The notes under the pieces: generated by a model | Seen by the model: only the letters and a program-made list of their open reading frames with translations | Databases searched by the model: none | What the model was told of the DNA's origin: nothing | Position numbers and translations under genes: made by a program | In this document: positions 1 to 6,075 of the stretch, one piece after another | Layout: every line of letters begins with the position of its first letter | Numbering within the stretch: the first letter of the stretch is position 1 | Origin: Verrucomicrobiia bacterium | GTDB lineage: Bacteria > Verrucomicrobiota > Verrucomicrobiia > Verrucomicrobiales > Akkermansiaceae | Length of the DNA stretch: 6,075 bases | Assembly: GCA_947460915.1 (NCBI GenBank) | Contig: CANHKJ010000191.1 | Location: 1-6,075 of the forward strand | Reading direction: 5' to 3'

Positions 1-491
1 AGGGCATTGCTGAGAACGGCGAGTTCATTGAGCGCAGTTTCTGCCTGCTCGCGGCGGCGGTGGCCTTCGAAGCCGAAGGGCATGGTGGCGAAAACGACGA
101 CGAAGGCGCCTTCCTCACGGGCGATGCGGGTGAGGGTGGGCGCGCCGCCGGAGCCGGTGCCACCGCCGAGTCCGACGCAGAGGAATATGATTTTGCGGCC
201 TTTGATGGCGGAACGGACTTCTTTTTCCGCCTCCATCATGACTTTTTGTCCGAGATCAGGGTCGCCACCGGTGCCGAGGCCCTTGGTGAGATTGCGTCCG
301 AGCTGAATCCGCTCCGAGGCGACCGAGCCAGAGAGTGTGCGGATGTCAGCATTGAGGGCGAGCATTTCCGCGCCTTCCATGCCATCGAGGGCGACGCGGT
401 CGAGCATGTTGGCGCCGGCACCACCGAGGCCGATGATTTTTACGAGCGAGGAAGGGATGGTGTTTTGTGGGTCTTTGGTAAATTCGATCAT
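1..491 (-). CDS. ftsZ: Cell division protein FtsZ, N-terminal part (3' end outside window)
   Basis: Tubulin-like GTPase that polymerises into the cytoplasmic Z ring and recruits the division machinery. The first 163 codons are visible; the gene runs off the window at position 1. Seen in the translation: a nucleotide-binding loop GLGGAGANM (residues 21-29), N47-A-D49, GLGTGGDPDLG (71-81), the tubulin/FtsZ signature GGGTGSG (109-115) followed by GAP, and MPFGFEG (137-143), which aligns with the family motif PFNFEG. The ATG at 489-491 is fixed by an in-frame TAA eight codons upstream, with no other ATG, GTG or TTG between. The 64-base spacer after ftsA holds no Shine-Dalgarno-like motif. Location directly after ftsA supports FtsZ over a bacterial tubulin. 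Odd points: Ser for the usual Thr in the signature, GTGGDP where most FtsZ have GAGANP, and leucine encoded only by CTC (17 of 17). The GTPase-activating T7 loop and the FtsA-binding tail are not in view. Confidence 0.95.
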   Translation of the reverse strand, partial: MIEFTKDPQNTIPSSLVKIIGLGGAGANMLDRVALDGMEGAEMLALNADIRTLSGSVASERIQLGRNLTKGLGTGGDPDLGQKVMMEAEKEVRSAIKGRKIIFLCVGLGGGTGSGGAPTLTRIAREEGAFVVVFATMPFGFEGHRRREQAETALNELAVLSNA

Positions 492-555
492 AACAGACGG
501 AGTTGGTGTTATTTAGGGTGCGTTGGAGCGGAGTGCGGAGATCGGCGTTAGCGGA

Positions 556-1764
556 TCAACGTCGGCGGAAGGGCCAGAAGCGACCGAGGCCTTTGGGGGC
601 GGAGTTTTGTTTTTCCAGATCGGCGAGTTGGGCGTAGCGAATCAGGCCTAGCGCTGTGGCGTATTGGGGGTCTTTGAAATTGGCTTGGACGCCGCTGATT
701 TCTGCGGCCTCAGCGCGATAGATGGCGCGTTGGAAGACCTGGTGCGTGAGGGTATCGAGCCCGCGCATCTGGCTGCTGCCTCCGGAGAGGAAAACGCCTG
801 TGCCGATGAGTTCCACGGAGCCGGGCGGGAGACGTTTGCGCACGAGGCTGAGGATTTCGATCAGGCGTTGGCGGATGACTTCGTTGAGCACCTCGCGTTT
901 GACTTCTTGCTGGGAAAAGCCTTTTTCGTCGACGGGGATTTTGATCGTGCCGACCGAGCGGGATTGATCACCGGAGGCATCTCCTTCTTTGATTTTAAGG
1001 CCATCTGCTTTGGAAAATGACAGTCCAGTGAGCATGTGGATGTCATTGGTGATGTGTTCGCCACCAGCGGGGATGCAGCCGGATGCGGCGATGCAGCCAT
1101 TGAGGTAGAGGGCGTAGTCAGTAGTGCCGCCGCCGATGTCGATGAGCAAGGCCCCGCGTTCGCGTTCGGCACGATTGAGGGCGAGCTGAGCGGTGGCGAT
1201 GGGCGCGAAGACTACGTCATCGACGTCCATCTGGAGTTCGCGGACGCATTTGATGCTGTTCTGGATGCGCGTGCCAATGCCTGTGACAACGTGAAAATCG
1301 GTCTCTAGGGTTTTTCCGAATAAGCCCACGGGGCTGGAGCTGTGCTCGAAGCCATCGACTCGGTAATTGCGTAAAATGTTGTGCAAATAGACGTGCTCGG
1401 GGCTGATGTTGATGTCCTTTGCGATATCGTTCGCCTCGGCGATGTGCTCGGGCTGGATCTGCTTTTCGTTGTCGGGCAGGCGGTAGGTGCCGATGTTGTT
1501 GATGCTCTGAATGTGTGCGCCTGAAACGGAGAGAAAAACGCTACCGATTTCGACATCGCTTGCTTCTTCCGCTTTCATGCGCGCGTCGTCCACGCATTCG
1601 CGGATTTTCGAGTAATCACAGATCTCGCCCTTGCGGACACCGGCGGCTTTGCTGGTGCCGAGACCGAGAATTTTCACAGAGCCGTCCGACTTCACTTCAC
1701 CGACGACCATGCAGACTTTGCTGGTGCCGATTTCGAGTCCTACGTGTATTTTGGCGCGTGCCAT
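556..1764 (-). CDS. ftsA: Cell division protein FtsA (actin-like membrane anchor of the Z ring)
   Basis: Actin-family ATP-binding protein that tethers FtsZ filaments to the inner face of the cytoplasmic membrane and helps recruit later divisome proteins. The 402 residues are close to the usual length. Visible motifs: phosphate-1 loop VGLEIGTSKV (8-17), an FtsA-specific 1C (SHS2) region around 80-165, phosphate-2 loop LLIDIGGGTTDYALY (206-220) and the adenosine motif GTGVFLSGGSSQMRGL (321-336). The C-terminus, after a short polar linker, is GLGRFWPFRRR (392-402), aromatic and basic like the amphipathic membrane-targeting helix of the family. The ATG is preceded eight codons upstream by an in-frame TAA, which is also the ftsQ stop, so no earlier start is possible. 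The 24-base gap to ftsQ is pyrimidine-rich and has no Shine-Dalgarno motif. Position between ftsQ and ftsZ is the classic dcw order. Confidence 0.97.
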   Translation of the reverse strand: MARAKIHVGLEIGTSKVCMVVGEVKSDGSVKILGLGTSKAAGVRKGEICDYSKIRECVDDARMKAEEASDVEIGSVFLSVSGAHIQSINNIGTYRLPDNEKQIQPEHIAEANDIAKDINISPEHVYLHNILRNYRVDGFEHSSSPVGLFGKTLETDFHVVTGIGTRIQNSIKCVRELQMDVDDVVFAPIATAQLALNRAERERGALLIDIGGGTTDYALYLNGCIAASGCIPAGGEHITNDIHMLTGLSFSKADGLKIKEGDASGDQSRSVGTIKIPVDEKGFSQQEVKREVLNEVIRQRLIEILSLVRKRLPPGSVELIGTGVFLSGGSSQMRGLDTLTHQVFQRAIYRAEAAEISGVQANFKDPQYATALGLIRYAQLADLEKQNSAPKGLGRFWPFRRR

Positions 1765-1788
1765 GATGGTGGGGTGGGAGAAAAAATG

Positions 1789-2748
1789 TTAGCGTGCGGG
1801 ATAGGGGGTGATGACGGGATTTTCGATGGGTGTTGTGAGACTATCGTTCGGGTCACCGGTGGCTGCTGCATTACGCAGCACGACGGGGATATTGCGTTGC
1901 GGGATGAGATTGATCGAGGCGATTTGCATGCCTTTACCAGCAGCGTGCTCCATGGAGACAAGCAGATCTTGCATTTGGCGTTGGTGGTCGTCTAAGCCGA
2001 AGGTCACCTCGATGCCATCGCGTGTCCAAACTTTCATGGCCCAGCGTTGGTGGGGCTGAATACGATCGATCCATGGTAGAGAGGATTGAGTGGTTTTTTC
2101 GGCAATCTCTAACAAGTGCATGGCGCGTTGCAGAGACTTTGCGGTGATTTTTTTGCCATTTTCCAAATGGGCCGATTCTTCAGAGGAGATCACGATGACG
2201 GGAAGCGCCAAAGCGGCTTCATATTGCATCGGCGGGCAGGGATAAAGATGAGCATCGCGATCGATGAGAAAACCGCGGTCGCGACTGCGGGCTTGCATAT
2301 CCCGTGAGGGGCACTCGATCCATGCGTAAGGGATACGTTCCTTGAGATCGATGGAAATGGTGGAGGGCAGTTCACGCTGGACGCTTGCATGAAGGACCTC
2401 GGGACGTTGGCGTAGGCGTTCTTCTACATCATCGATGTCGATGCCAAAAATGCTGGTATTGAGCGGCATTTCAGTAATGGCGACGACATCTCCCTCGTTC
2501 AAAGCGGTATTCGGCGTGAGCTTGATGACCCGCAATTCGTAATCCGGATTCTGCACATACGAGCGCTGGTAGTAGTTCCAAACGGCGTAGCCACTGGCTG
2601 TAAGAACGCCGAGAAGCAGTAGCCATTTGGTGCAGCGGCCGAAGAATTTGAGCACCTGATACCAAAGAATCGTCGGCGAATATACCTTAACATCCAACAC
2701 TTGAGAGCGGGATGAGGGGCGATATGTCGATGTTTTACGGCGCGCCAT
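1789..2748 (-). CDS. ftsQ: Cell division protein FtsQ (DivIB family)
   Basis: Bitopic membrane protein that links cytoplasmic and periplasmic parts of the divisome; in E. coli it holds FtsL and FtsB. The 319-residue product has a basic cytoplasmic N-terminus (about 1-38), one membrane segment (about 41-59, rich in Leu, Val, Ala and aromatic residues), then a POTRA-like region (about 71-139) including residues P116-E-V-L-H and L134-D-style strand ending KERIPYAWI, and a beta-rich FtsQ/DivIB domain with LIDRDAHLYP (161-170), which matches the family pattern of a D-x-x-G/H-x-x-x-P turn. The chain ends with a strand INLIPQRNIPVVLRN (279-293) and a Pro/Thr-rich tail of about 25 residues that looks disordered. 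Sequence is weakly conserved in this family, so the call rests on topology plus position between ddl and ftsA. The ATG is 8 bases after the ddl stop, with an in-frame TAG two codons upstream, so translation may be coupled to ddl. Confidence 0.9.
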   Translation of the reverse strand: MARRKTSTYRPSSRSQVLDVKVYSPTILWYQVLKFFGRCTKWLLLLGVLTASGYAVWNYYQRSYVQNPDYELRVIKLTPNTALNEGDVVAITEMPLNTSIFGIDIDDVEERLRQRPEVLHASVQRELPSTISIDLKERIPYAWIECPSRDMQARSRDRGFLIDRDAHLYPCPPMQYEAALALPVIVISSEESAHLENGKKITAKSLQRAMHLLEIAEKTTQSSLPWIDRIQPHQRWAMKVWTRDGIEVTFGLDDHQRQMQDLLVSMEHAAGKGMQIASINLIPQRNIPVVLRNAAATGDPNDSLTTPIENPVITPYPAR

Positions 2749-2756
2749 TTTCTAGG

Positions 2757-3674
2757 TTACGAACGCAACTTTACTGAAATATCAGCAATCCGTAAACATA
2801 AATCCCCGAAAGGAATGCCTTTTGCGGCGGCGGCTTTGGGCAGCAGACTGGTCTCGGTCATACCAGGGATGGTATTGGCCTCTAAAACGAAGGGACGGTT
2901 GGCAGAATCGAGCAAAACATCGACGCGTGAATAGACTTCCACACCAAGCGCCTTATGAGCAGCTACGGCTGCTTCCTGCACCGCGCGCGTTGTTTCCTCG
3001 TCGAGATCGGCAGGGCAATAGTAGTCGCTGCCATCGCCACCGTTCATCCACGGATACTTGTTGCTCATGTCATAGAAACCACTGCGCGGAGCGATATGAA
3101 CGATGGGCAGAGCTTCGCCATCGAGCACACCGACGGTGAGTTCCTTGCCGGCGATGTATTGCTCGACGAGAATGTCATTTCCATAGCGTGCGGCATCTTC
3201 CATCGCGGCCATGGCATCTTCTTGTTTGAGAACGATGTGAACGCCGACGCTCGAGCCCTCGCGCGGTGGTTTGACGACAAAAGGCACAGGCATCTCGGGC
3301 AAGCAGACGCCTTGTGATACATCGACGATTTCGGCGAGTGGAGTAGGGACTCCAGCCGCCACGAATTTCTCCTTGGCGAGATTTTTGTCAAAAGCCACAC
3401 GGCTGCTTTCCGCGCCAGCGCCAGTGTAAGGCATGTTCTGCGCTTCGAGGATTTTTTGCAAAGTGCCATCCTCGCCAAAGGTGCCATGGATCACATTGAA
3501 GCAAAGTGCCGTGCCTGCAGGCAGGGTGAAGTCGGGACCACTGACTTCAACGGGCTCGACGATGCAGCCTTTTTCGCGCAAGGCTTTAACGACGGCATTG
3601 CCCGATGCGATGGATACTTGGCGCTCGGAACCGGGGCCGCCCATGAGAACGGCGATGGGAAGTTCTAGATTCAT
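2757..3674 (-). CDS. ddl: D-alanine--D-alanine ligase
   Basis: Cytoplasmic ATP-grasp ligase that joins two D-Ala to form the dipeptide added to the peptidoglycan stem by MurF. Length 305 residues is nearly that of E. coli DdlB. Visible motifs: GGPGSERQVSIASG (12-25, with E17), HGTFGEDG (63-70), PYTG (82-85), K97, the ATP-grasp stretch KPPREGSSVGV (135-145, with K135 and S141), E178, FYD (200-202) with K206-Y207 in the omega loop, R250-x-D252, and LEANTIPGMTETSLLP (264-279, with E265 and N267). All residues known to bind ATP, metal and substrate in the family appear to be kept. The omega loop between KY and CPA seems about four residues longer than in E. coli DdlB. The start is fixed by an in-frame TAG upstream. 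It lies 40 bases after murC/murB and 8 bases before ftsQ. The 305-residue length and HGxxGEDG motif fit a Ddl of the DdlB type. Confidence 0.97.
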   Translation of the reverse strand: MNLELPIAVLMGGPGSERQVSIASGNAVVKALREKGCIVEPVEVSGPDFTLPAGTALCFNVIHGTFGEDGTLQKILEAQNMPYTGAGAESSRVAFDKNLAKEKFVAAGVPTPLAEIVDVSQGVCLPEMPVPFVVKPPREGSSVGVHIVLKQEDAMAAMEDAARYGNDILVEQYIAGKELTVGVLDGEALPIVHIAPRSGFYDMSNKYPWMNGGDGSDYYCPADLDEETTRAVQEAAVAAHKALGVEVYSRVDVLLDSANRPFVLEANTIPGMTETSLLPKAAAAKGIPFGDLCLRIADISVKLRS

Positions 3675-3714
3675 AGTAGTTTGATATTTGGTGAGAATTT
3701 GCTAGGGAAAAGTG

Positions 3715-6024
3715 TTAGAACGAGAACTCATCTTCACCGATGACCTTGACCTCCATTTCCATCTCGATGCCGCGTTCGTTGCGCGCCTTTTCGCGAATTT
3801 GCTCGACAAGCGAGAGGATTTCCAAGGTTTTCGCGCCGCCCGTGTTGCAGATAAAATTGCCATGCACCGTAGAGACCTCCGCCTTACCGAAACGGCTGCC
3901 TTTGAGCCCGAGTTCATCGACGAGTTTGCCAGCGGGAACTGGTGCTGGATTCTTAAACATACAGCCAGCGCTTGCGGCGATCGGTTGTGAGGTGCGGCGC
4001 TTGTTGCGTGATTCATTCCAACGCGCTTGGATGTTTTCTGGGCTGTCCACAGGGCCAGTCAGGGTAACTTCCAGCGCGAAATTTCTGCGTAATAGAGCAA
4101 CATTGCGATACTCTACTTCGATCTCGTCGCGCGCACGCGTGCGGATCAGTCCATCTTCATCGAGGCAAGTTAAGTTCACCACTTGGTCAAACATTTCGAT
4201 GCCCATCGCGCCCGCGTTCATGCGCAGAGCGCCACCGACGTTGCCGGGAATTCCTTCCATCCACTCGAAGCCACCAAGCCCTGCGGCCTGTGCCACGCTG
4301 GCGACTTTTTTCAAGCGAGCTCCAGCCCCCGCGATGATCATTCCATTTTCCACACGAACGTCAGAAAATGCTCCGCCGCTGGGGTGAATGACAGCACCAC
4401 GAATGCCGCCATCGCGCACTAACAGATTCGAACCCCTGCCAACCACGCGAACGGCCATGCCACGTTCGCGGCAATACGTGACCGCTTCGGCAAATGCTTG
4501 AAATGTGTGCGGCTCTAACCAAAATTGCGCAGGTCCACCCGCGAGCATCGTGGTATGACGGCGCATCGGCTCATACAATTTGCCCGCCATTTCTCCCGCA
4601 GGCACGAGGCGCAATATTTCCTCTAACACTTTCAGGTCTTCCGAAATACGTTTGCCTGCTTCGTGTACGTTGCCCGCGCCAAGTGTGATGAACAAATCCC
4701 CTGGCTCTAACGAATTTCCCGCCTCGTGATGAGCCGTGGCAACAGTGGGTGTGTAGGAAACTTTTACATCGCCATGACGTTTCATCGCCTCCACCAAGGT
4801 CATGCCACTGATCCCCTCGATCGGCGTCTCACTTGCCGCATAGACATCGGTGATGAACACTTGGTCAGCCGCTTGCAGCGCTTTGCCAAACTCTTCTGCC
4901 AGAGCCTGCGTGCGCGTGTAGCGATGCGGTTGGAACAGCACGACCACGCGACCTGGATTTAGCGAACGCGCTGTTTGCAAGGTGGCAGCTAGCTCCGTGG
5001 GGTGATGACCGTAGTCATCGACGATGCGGTATTCACGCGAAAGATACTTCGTTTCGAAACGACGCTTAGCCCCCGCAAAGGTCGAGAGCGCCCGAGCGAT
5101 CAGCGGAAAACTCGCGCCGACGCCATCGGCAAGAGCGATGGCTCCCAAGGCATTGAGCACGTTGTGTCGTCCCGGGATGCCGAGTTCGATATTGCCGAGC
5201 GCCTCGCCATTTCGCATCACCGTGAAGGCTGTGGAGCCGCGCAATTCTCGAATATCTGCCGCCACATAATCGGCATCTTGCCAGCCATACGATACCGCAT
5301 TGGCACGACCCACTTGCAACTTGCTCGCCACCGAGCATTCCTTGCAATAGACAATGCGACCGCGTGTTTGATCGAGCAATTGGGTAAAAACTTCGCAGAT
5401 GTGATCCAGATCGCGGTAGTAGTCGAGATGCTCGGCCTCGACGTTCAGAACGATCGAACATTCAGGTTCATACAAGGCTAAGGTGCCGTCACTTTCATCG
5501 CCCTCTGCCACCATGTATTCTCCCTCTTCCTCCCAGCGCGCATTGCTGCCGAGCACAGGAATTTCCGCGCCCACATAATGGCTCGGACGGATGCCCGCTT
5601 CACGAAAAATGTGTGCGGTCATCGATGATGTTGTCGTCTTGCCATGCGTGCCGCTGACGACGATGCCCTTCTTGGTGAAAAGAATCGCCGCGAGACATTC
5701 CGCGCGACGCAATACCGGAATGCCCGCCAATTTCGCTGCGGCAAAAGCCGGATTCTCAGGACGAATCGCCGAGCTATACACCACCAAATCCGCGCCCTGC
5801 ACCGCTTCCGCCGTATGCGGAGAGGAAAAACGCAAACCCACACCTTGCAAACGCTCAGTCTCGCTGCTCGTCACCCGATCCGATCCACTCACCTTGTGCC
5901 CCATGCCTAATAACAACAGGGCCAAACCGCTCATGCCAGATCCGGCTACGCCGATCAAATGCACTCGCAAAGGTGTTTCCTTCTGGGTGAGCCTTAAGCT
6001 CCAGTCTCTGATCGCTTGCTTCAT
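3715..6024 (-). CDS. murC/murB: Bifunctional MurC-MurB fusion: UDP-MurNAc--L-alanine ligase / UDP-enolpyruvyl-GlcNAc reductase
   Basis: One 769-residue protein carries two consecutive cytoplasmic peptidoglycan-precursor steps. Residues 1 to about 472 are a full MurC: nucleotide-sugar loop GVAGSGMSG (25-33), ATP loop GTHGKTTTS (125-133), EGDESD (174-179), NVEAEHLDYY (194-203), GRHNVLNALGA (285-295), DDYGHHPTE (336-344), FQPHRYTRT (364-372) and TLGAGNV (447-453). After a short linker, residues about 485-769 are MurB: GGPAQFWLEP (496-505), FAD-binding VGRGSNLLVRDGG (528-540), GIPGNVGGALRMNAGA (591-606), Y639-R640, AGCMFKNP (686-693) and EVKVIG (758-763). By alignment with E. coli MurB the catalytic set is R640, C688 (Ser in E. 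coli) and E758. The size and motifs fit the shorter type II MurB. There is no stop or frameshift between the halves. The order in the chain is the reverse of the reaction order: MurB makes the UDP-MurNAc used by MurC. An in-frame TAA five codons upstream fixes the ATG at 6022-6024. Confidence 0.97.
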   Translation of the reverse strand: MKQAIRDWSLRLTQKETPLRVHLIGVAGSGMSGLALLLLGMGHKVSGSDRVTSSETERLQGVGLRFSSPHTAEAVQGADLVVYSSAIRPENPAFAAAKLAGIPVLRRAECLAAILFTKKGIVVSGTHGKTTTSSMTAHIFREAGIRPSHYVGAEIPVLGSNARWEEEGEYMVAEGDESDGTLALYEPECSIVLNVEAEHLDYYRDLDHICEVFTQLLDQTRGRIVYCKECSVASKLQVGRANAVSYGWQDADYVAADIRELRGSTAFTVMRNGEALGNIELGIPGRHNVLNALGAIALADGVGASFPLIARALSTFAGAKRRFETKYLSREYRIVDDYGHHPTELAATLQTARSLNPGRVVVLFQPHRYTRTQALAEEFGKALQAADQVFITDVYAASETPIEGISGMTLVEAMKRHGDVKVSYTPTVATAHHEAGNSLEPGDLFITLGAGNVHEAGKRISEDLKVLEEILRLVPAGEMAGKLYEPMRRHTTMLAGGPAQFWLEPHTFQAFAEAVTYCRERGMAVRVVGRGSNLLVRDGGIRGAVIHPSGGAFSDVRVENGMIIAGAGARLKKVASVAQAAGLGGFEWMEGIPGNVGGALRMNAGAMGIEMFDQVVNLTCLDEDGLIRTRARDEIEVEYRNVALLRRNFALEVTLTGPVDSPENIQARWNESRNKRRTSQPIAASAGCMFKNPAPVPAGKLVDELGLKGSRFGKAEVSTVHGNFICNTGGAKTLEILSLVEQIREKARNERGIEMEMEVKVIGEDEFSF

Positions 6025-6039
6025 GGGTGGGGAAAATTT

Positions 6040-6075
6040 TTAAATACTAGGGATATCGTAGTTCATGCCTGCACG
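6040..6075 (-). CDS. Possible C-terminal end of an upstream dcw gene (partial)
   Basis: The minus strand entering the window is open for 11 codons (reading R-A-G-M-N-Y-D-I-P-S-I) and ends in TAA at 6040-6042, 15 bases before the murC/murB start and in the same frame. The other two frames close earlier (TGA and TAG). The tight spacing matches the rest of the cluster, and in related clusters murG stands before murC, so this could be the end of murG. Eleven residues are too few to identify a family, and an open frame this short can occur by chance. Confidence 0.3.
   Translation of the reverse strand, partial: RAGMNYDIPSI

Noticed and set aside
1..491. Bacterial tubulin (BtubA/B) in place of FtsZ because of GGGTGSG
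   Set aside because: The short N-terminus, the IQLG and PF-x-FEG motifs and the position directly after ftsA fit FtsZ.
492..530. A/T-rich ctaaataa before ftsZ as a -10 promoter element
   Set aside because: It matches the -10 consensus poorly and no -35-like hexamer stands at a suitable distance; the TTGATC further upstream is about 37 bases away.
60..551. Plus-strand open frame of 163 codons at the left edge
   Set aside because: It lies antisense to ftsZ and its leader; the minus strand shows unmistakable FtsZ motifs, and the plus-strand product has no recognisable domain.
541..566. Possible hairpin around the ftsA stop codon (cgtt ... aacg)
   Set aside because: Only about four clean pairs with a mismatch before two more, and no T-run follows, so it is not a terminator.
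664..1020. Plus-strand open frame inside ftsA
   Set aside because: It is antisense to conserved FtsA core motifs and its acidic, low-complexity product looks like a by-product of the sense codon pattern.
1647..1730. Exact 15-base direct repeat ctttgctggtgccga at 1647-1661 and 1716-1730 in ftsA
   Set aside because: The copies are 69 bases apart in the same frame and both encode G-T-S-K (residues 13-16 and 36-39); the first belongs to the phosphate-1 loop. Codon bias plus a shared tetrapeptide explains it, and there is no sign of a mobile element or regulatory array.
3675..3714. MurC/MurB continuing into Ddl as a triple fusion, as in the chlamydial MurC-Ddl
   Set aside because: A clear TAA at 3715-3717 ends the fusion, and ddl has its own ATG 40 bases on with an in-frame TAG between.
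3740..4387. Plus-strand open frame of 215 codons opposite the MurB half
   Set aside because: Fully antisense to conserved MurB sequence, rich in Ser, Pro and Arg without any motif; best explained as a shadow.
5002..5481. Plus-strand open frame opposite the MurC half
   Set aside because: Antisense to the DDYGHHPTE to EGDESD region of MurC; no ribosome-binding site or recognisable domain.

Overview
The window is a contiguous piece of a division and cell wall (dcw) cluster. All recognisable genes lie on the minus strand, so transcription runs from high to low coordinates: (tail of an unidentified upstream gene) > murC/murB fusion > ddl > ftsQ > ftsA > ftsZ (cut by the window edge at position 1). 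Gaps between genes are short (about 15, 40, 8, 24 and 64 bases) and no terminator is visible, which fits one operon. No RNA genes, mobile elements, CRISPR arrays or long repeats were seen, and there is no gene-free stretch above 64 bases.

The organism is a Gram-negative-type bacterium with peptidoglycan and an FtsZ-based divisome. A MurC-MurB fusion inside a murG-murC-ddl-ftsQ-ftsA-ftsZ type cluster, together with a divergent FtsZ, points to the Verrucomicrobiota. This is inference from gene content and general appearance; genus cannot be named from the sequence.

The genes work in sequence. The MurB half makes UDP-MurNAc, the MurC half adds L-Ala to it, and Ddl makes the D-Ala-D-Ala dipeptide that ends the stem peptide. 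FtsQ is the membrane scaffold of the divisome. FtsA is the actin-like membrane anchor that binds the tail of FtsZ, and FtsZ is the ring-forming GTPase.

I did not find an undescribed system. The points worth a second look are the bifunctional MurC-MurB protein, a Cys in place of the usual Ser proton donor in MurB, Shine-Dalgarno-like motifs missing before all five genes although each start is fixed by an in-frame stop just upstream, a sharp change in leucine codon choice along the operon (ftsZ uses only CTC in the visible part), and an FtsZ whose GTP-binding loop has the tubulin-like form GGGTGSG.
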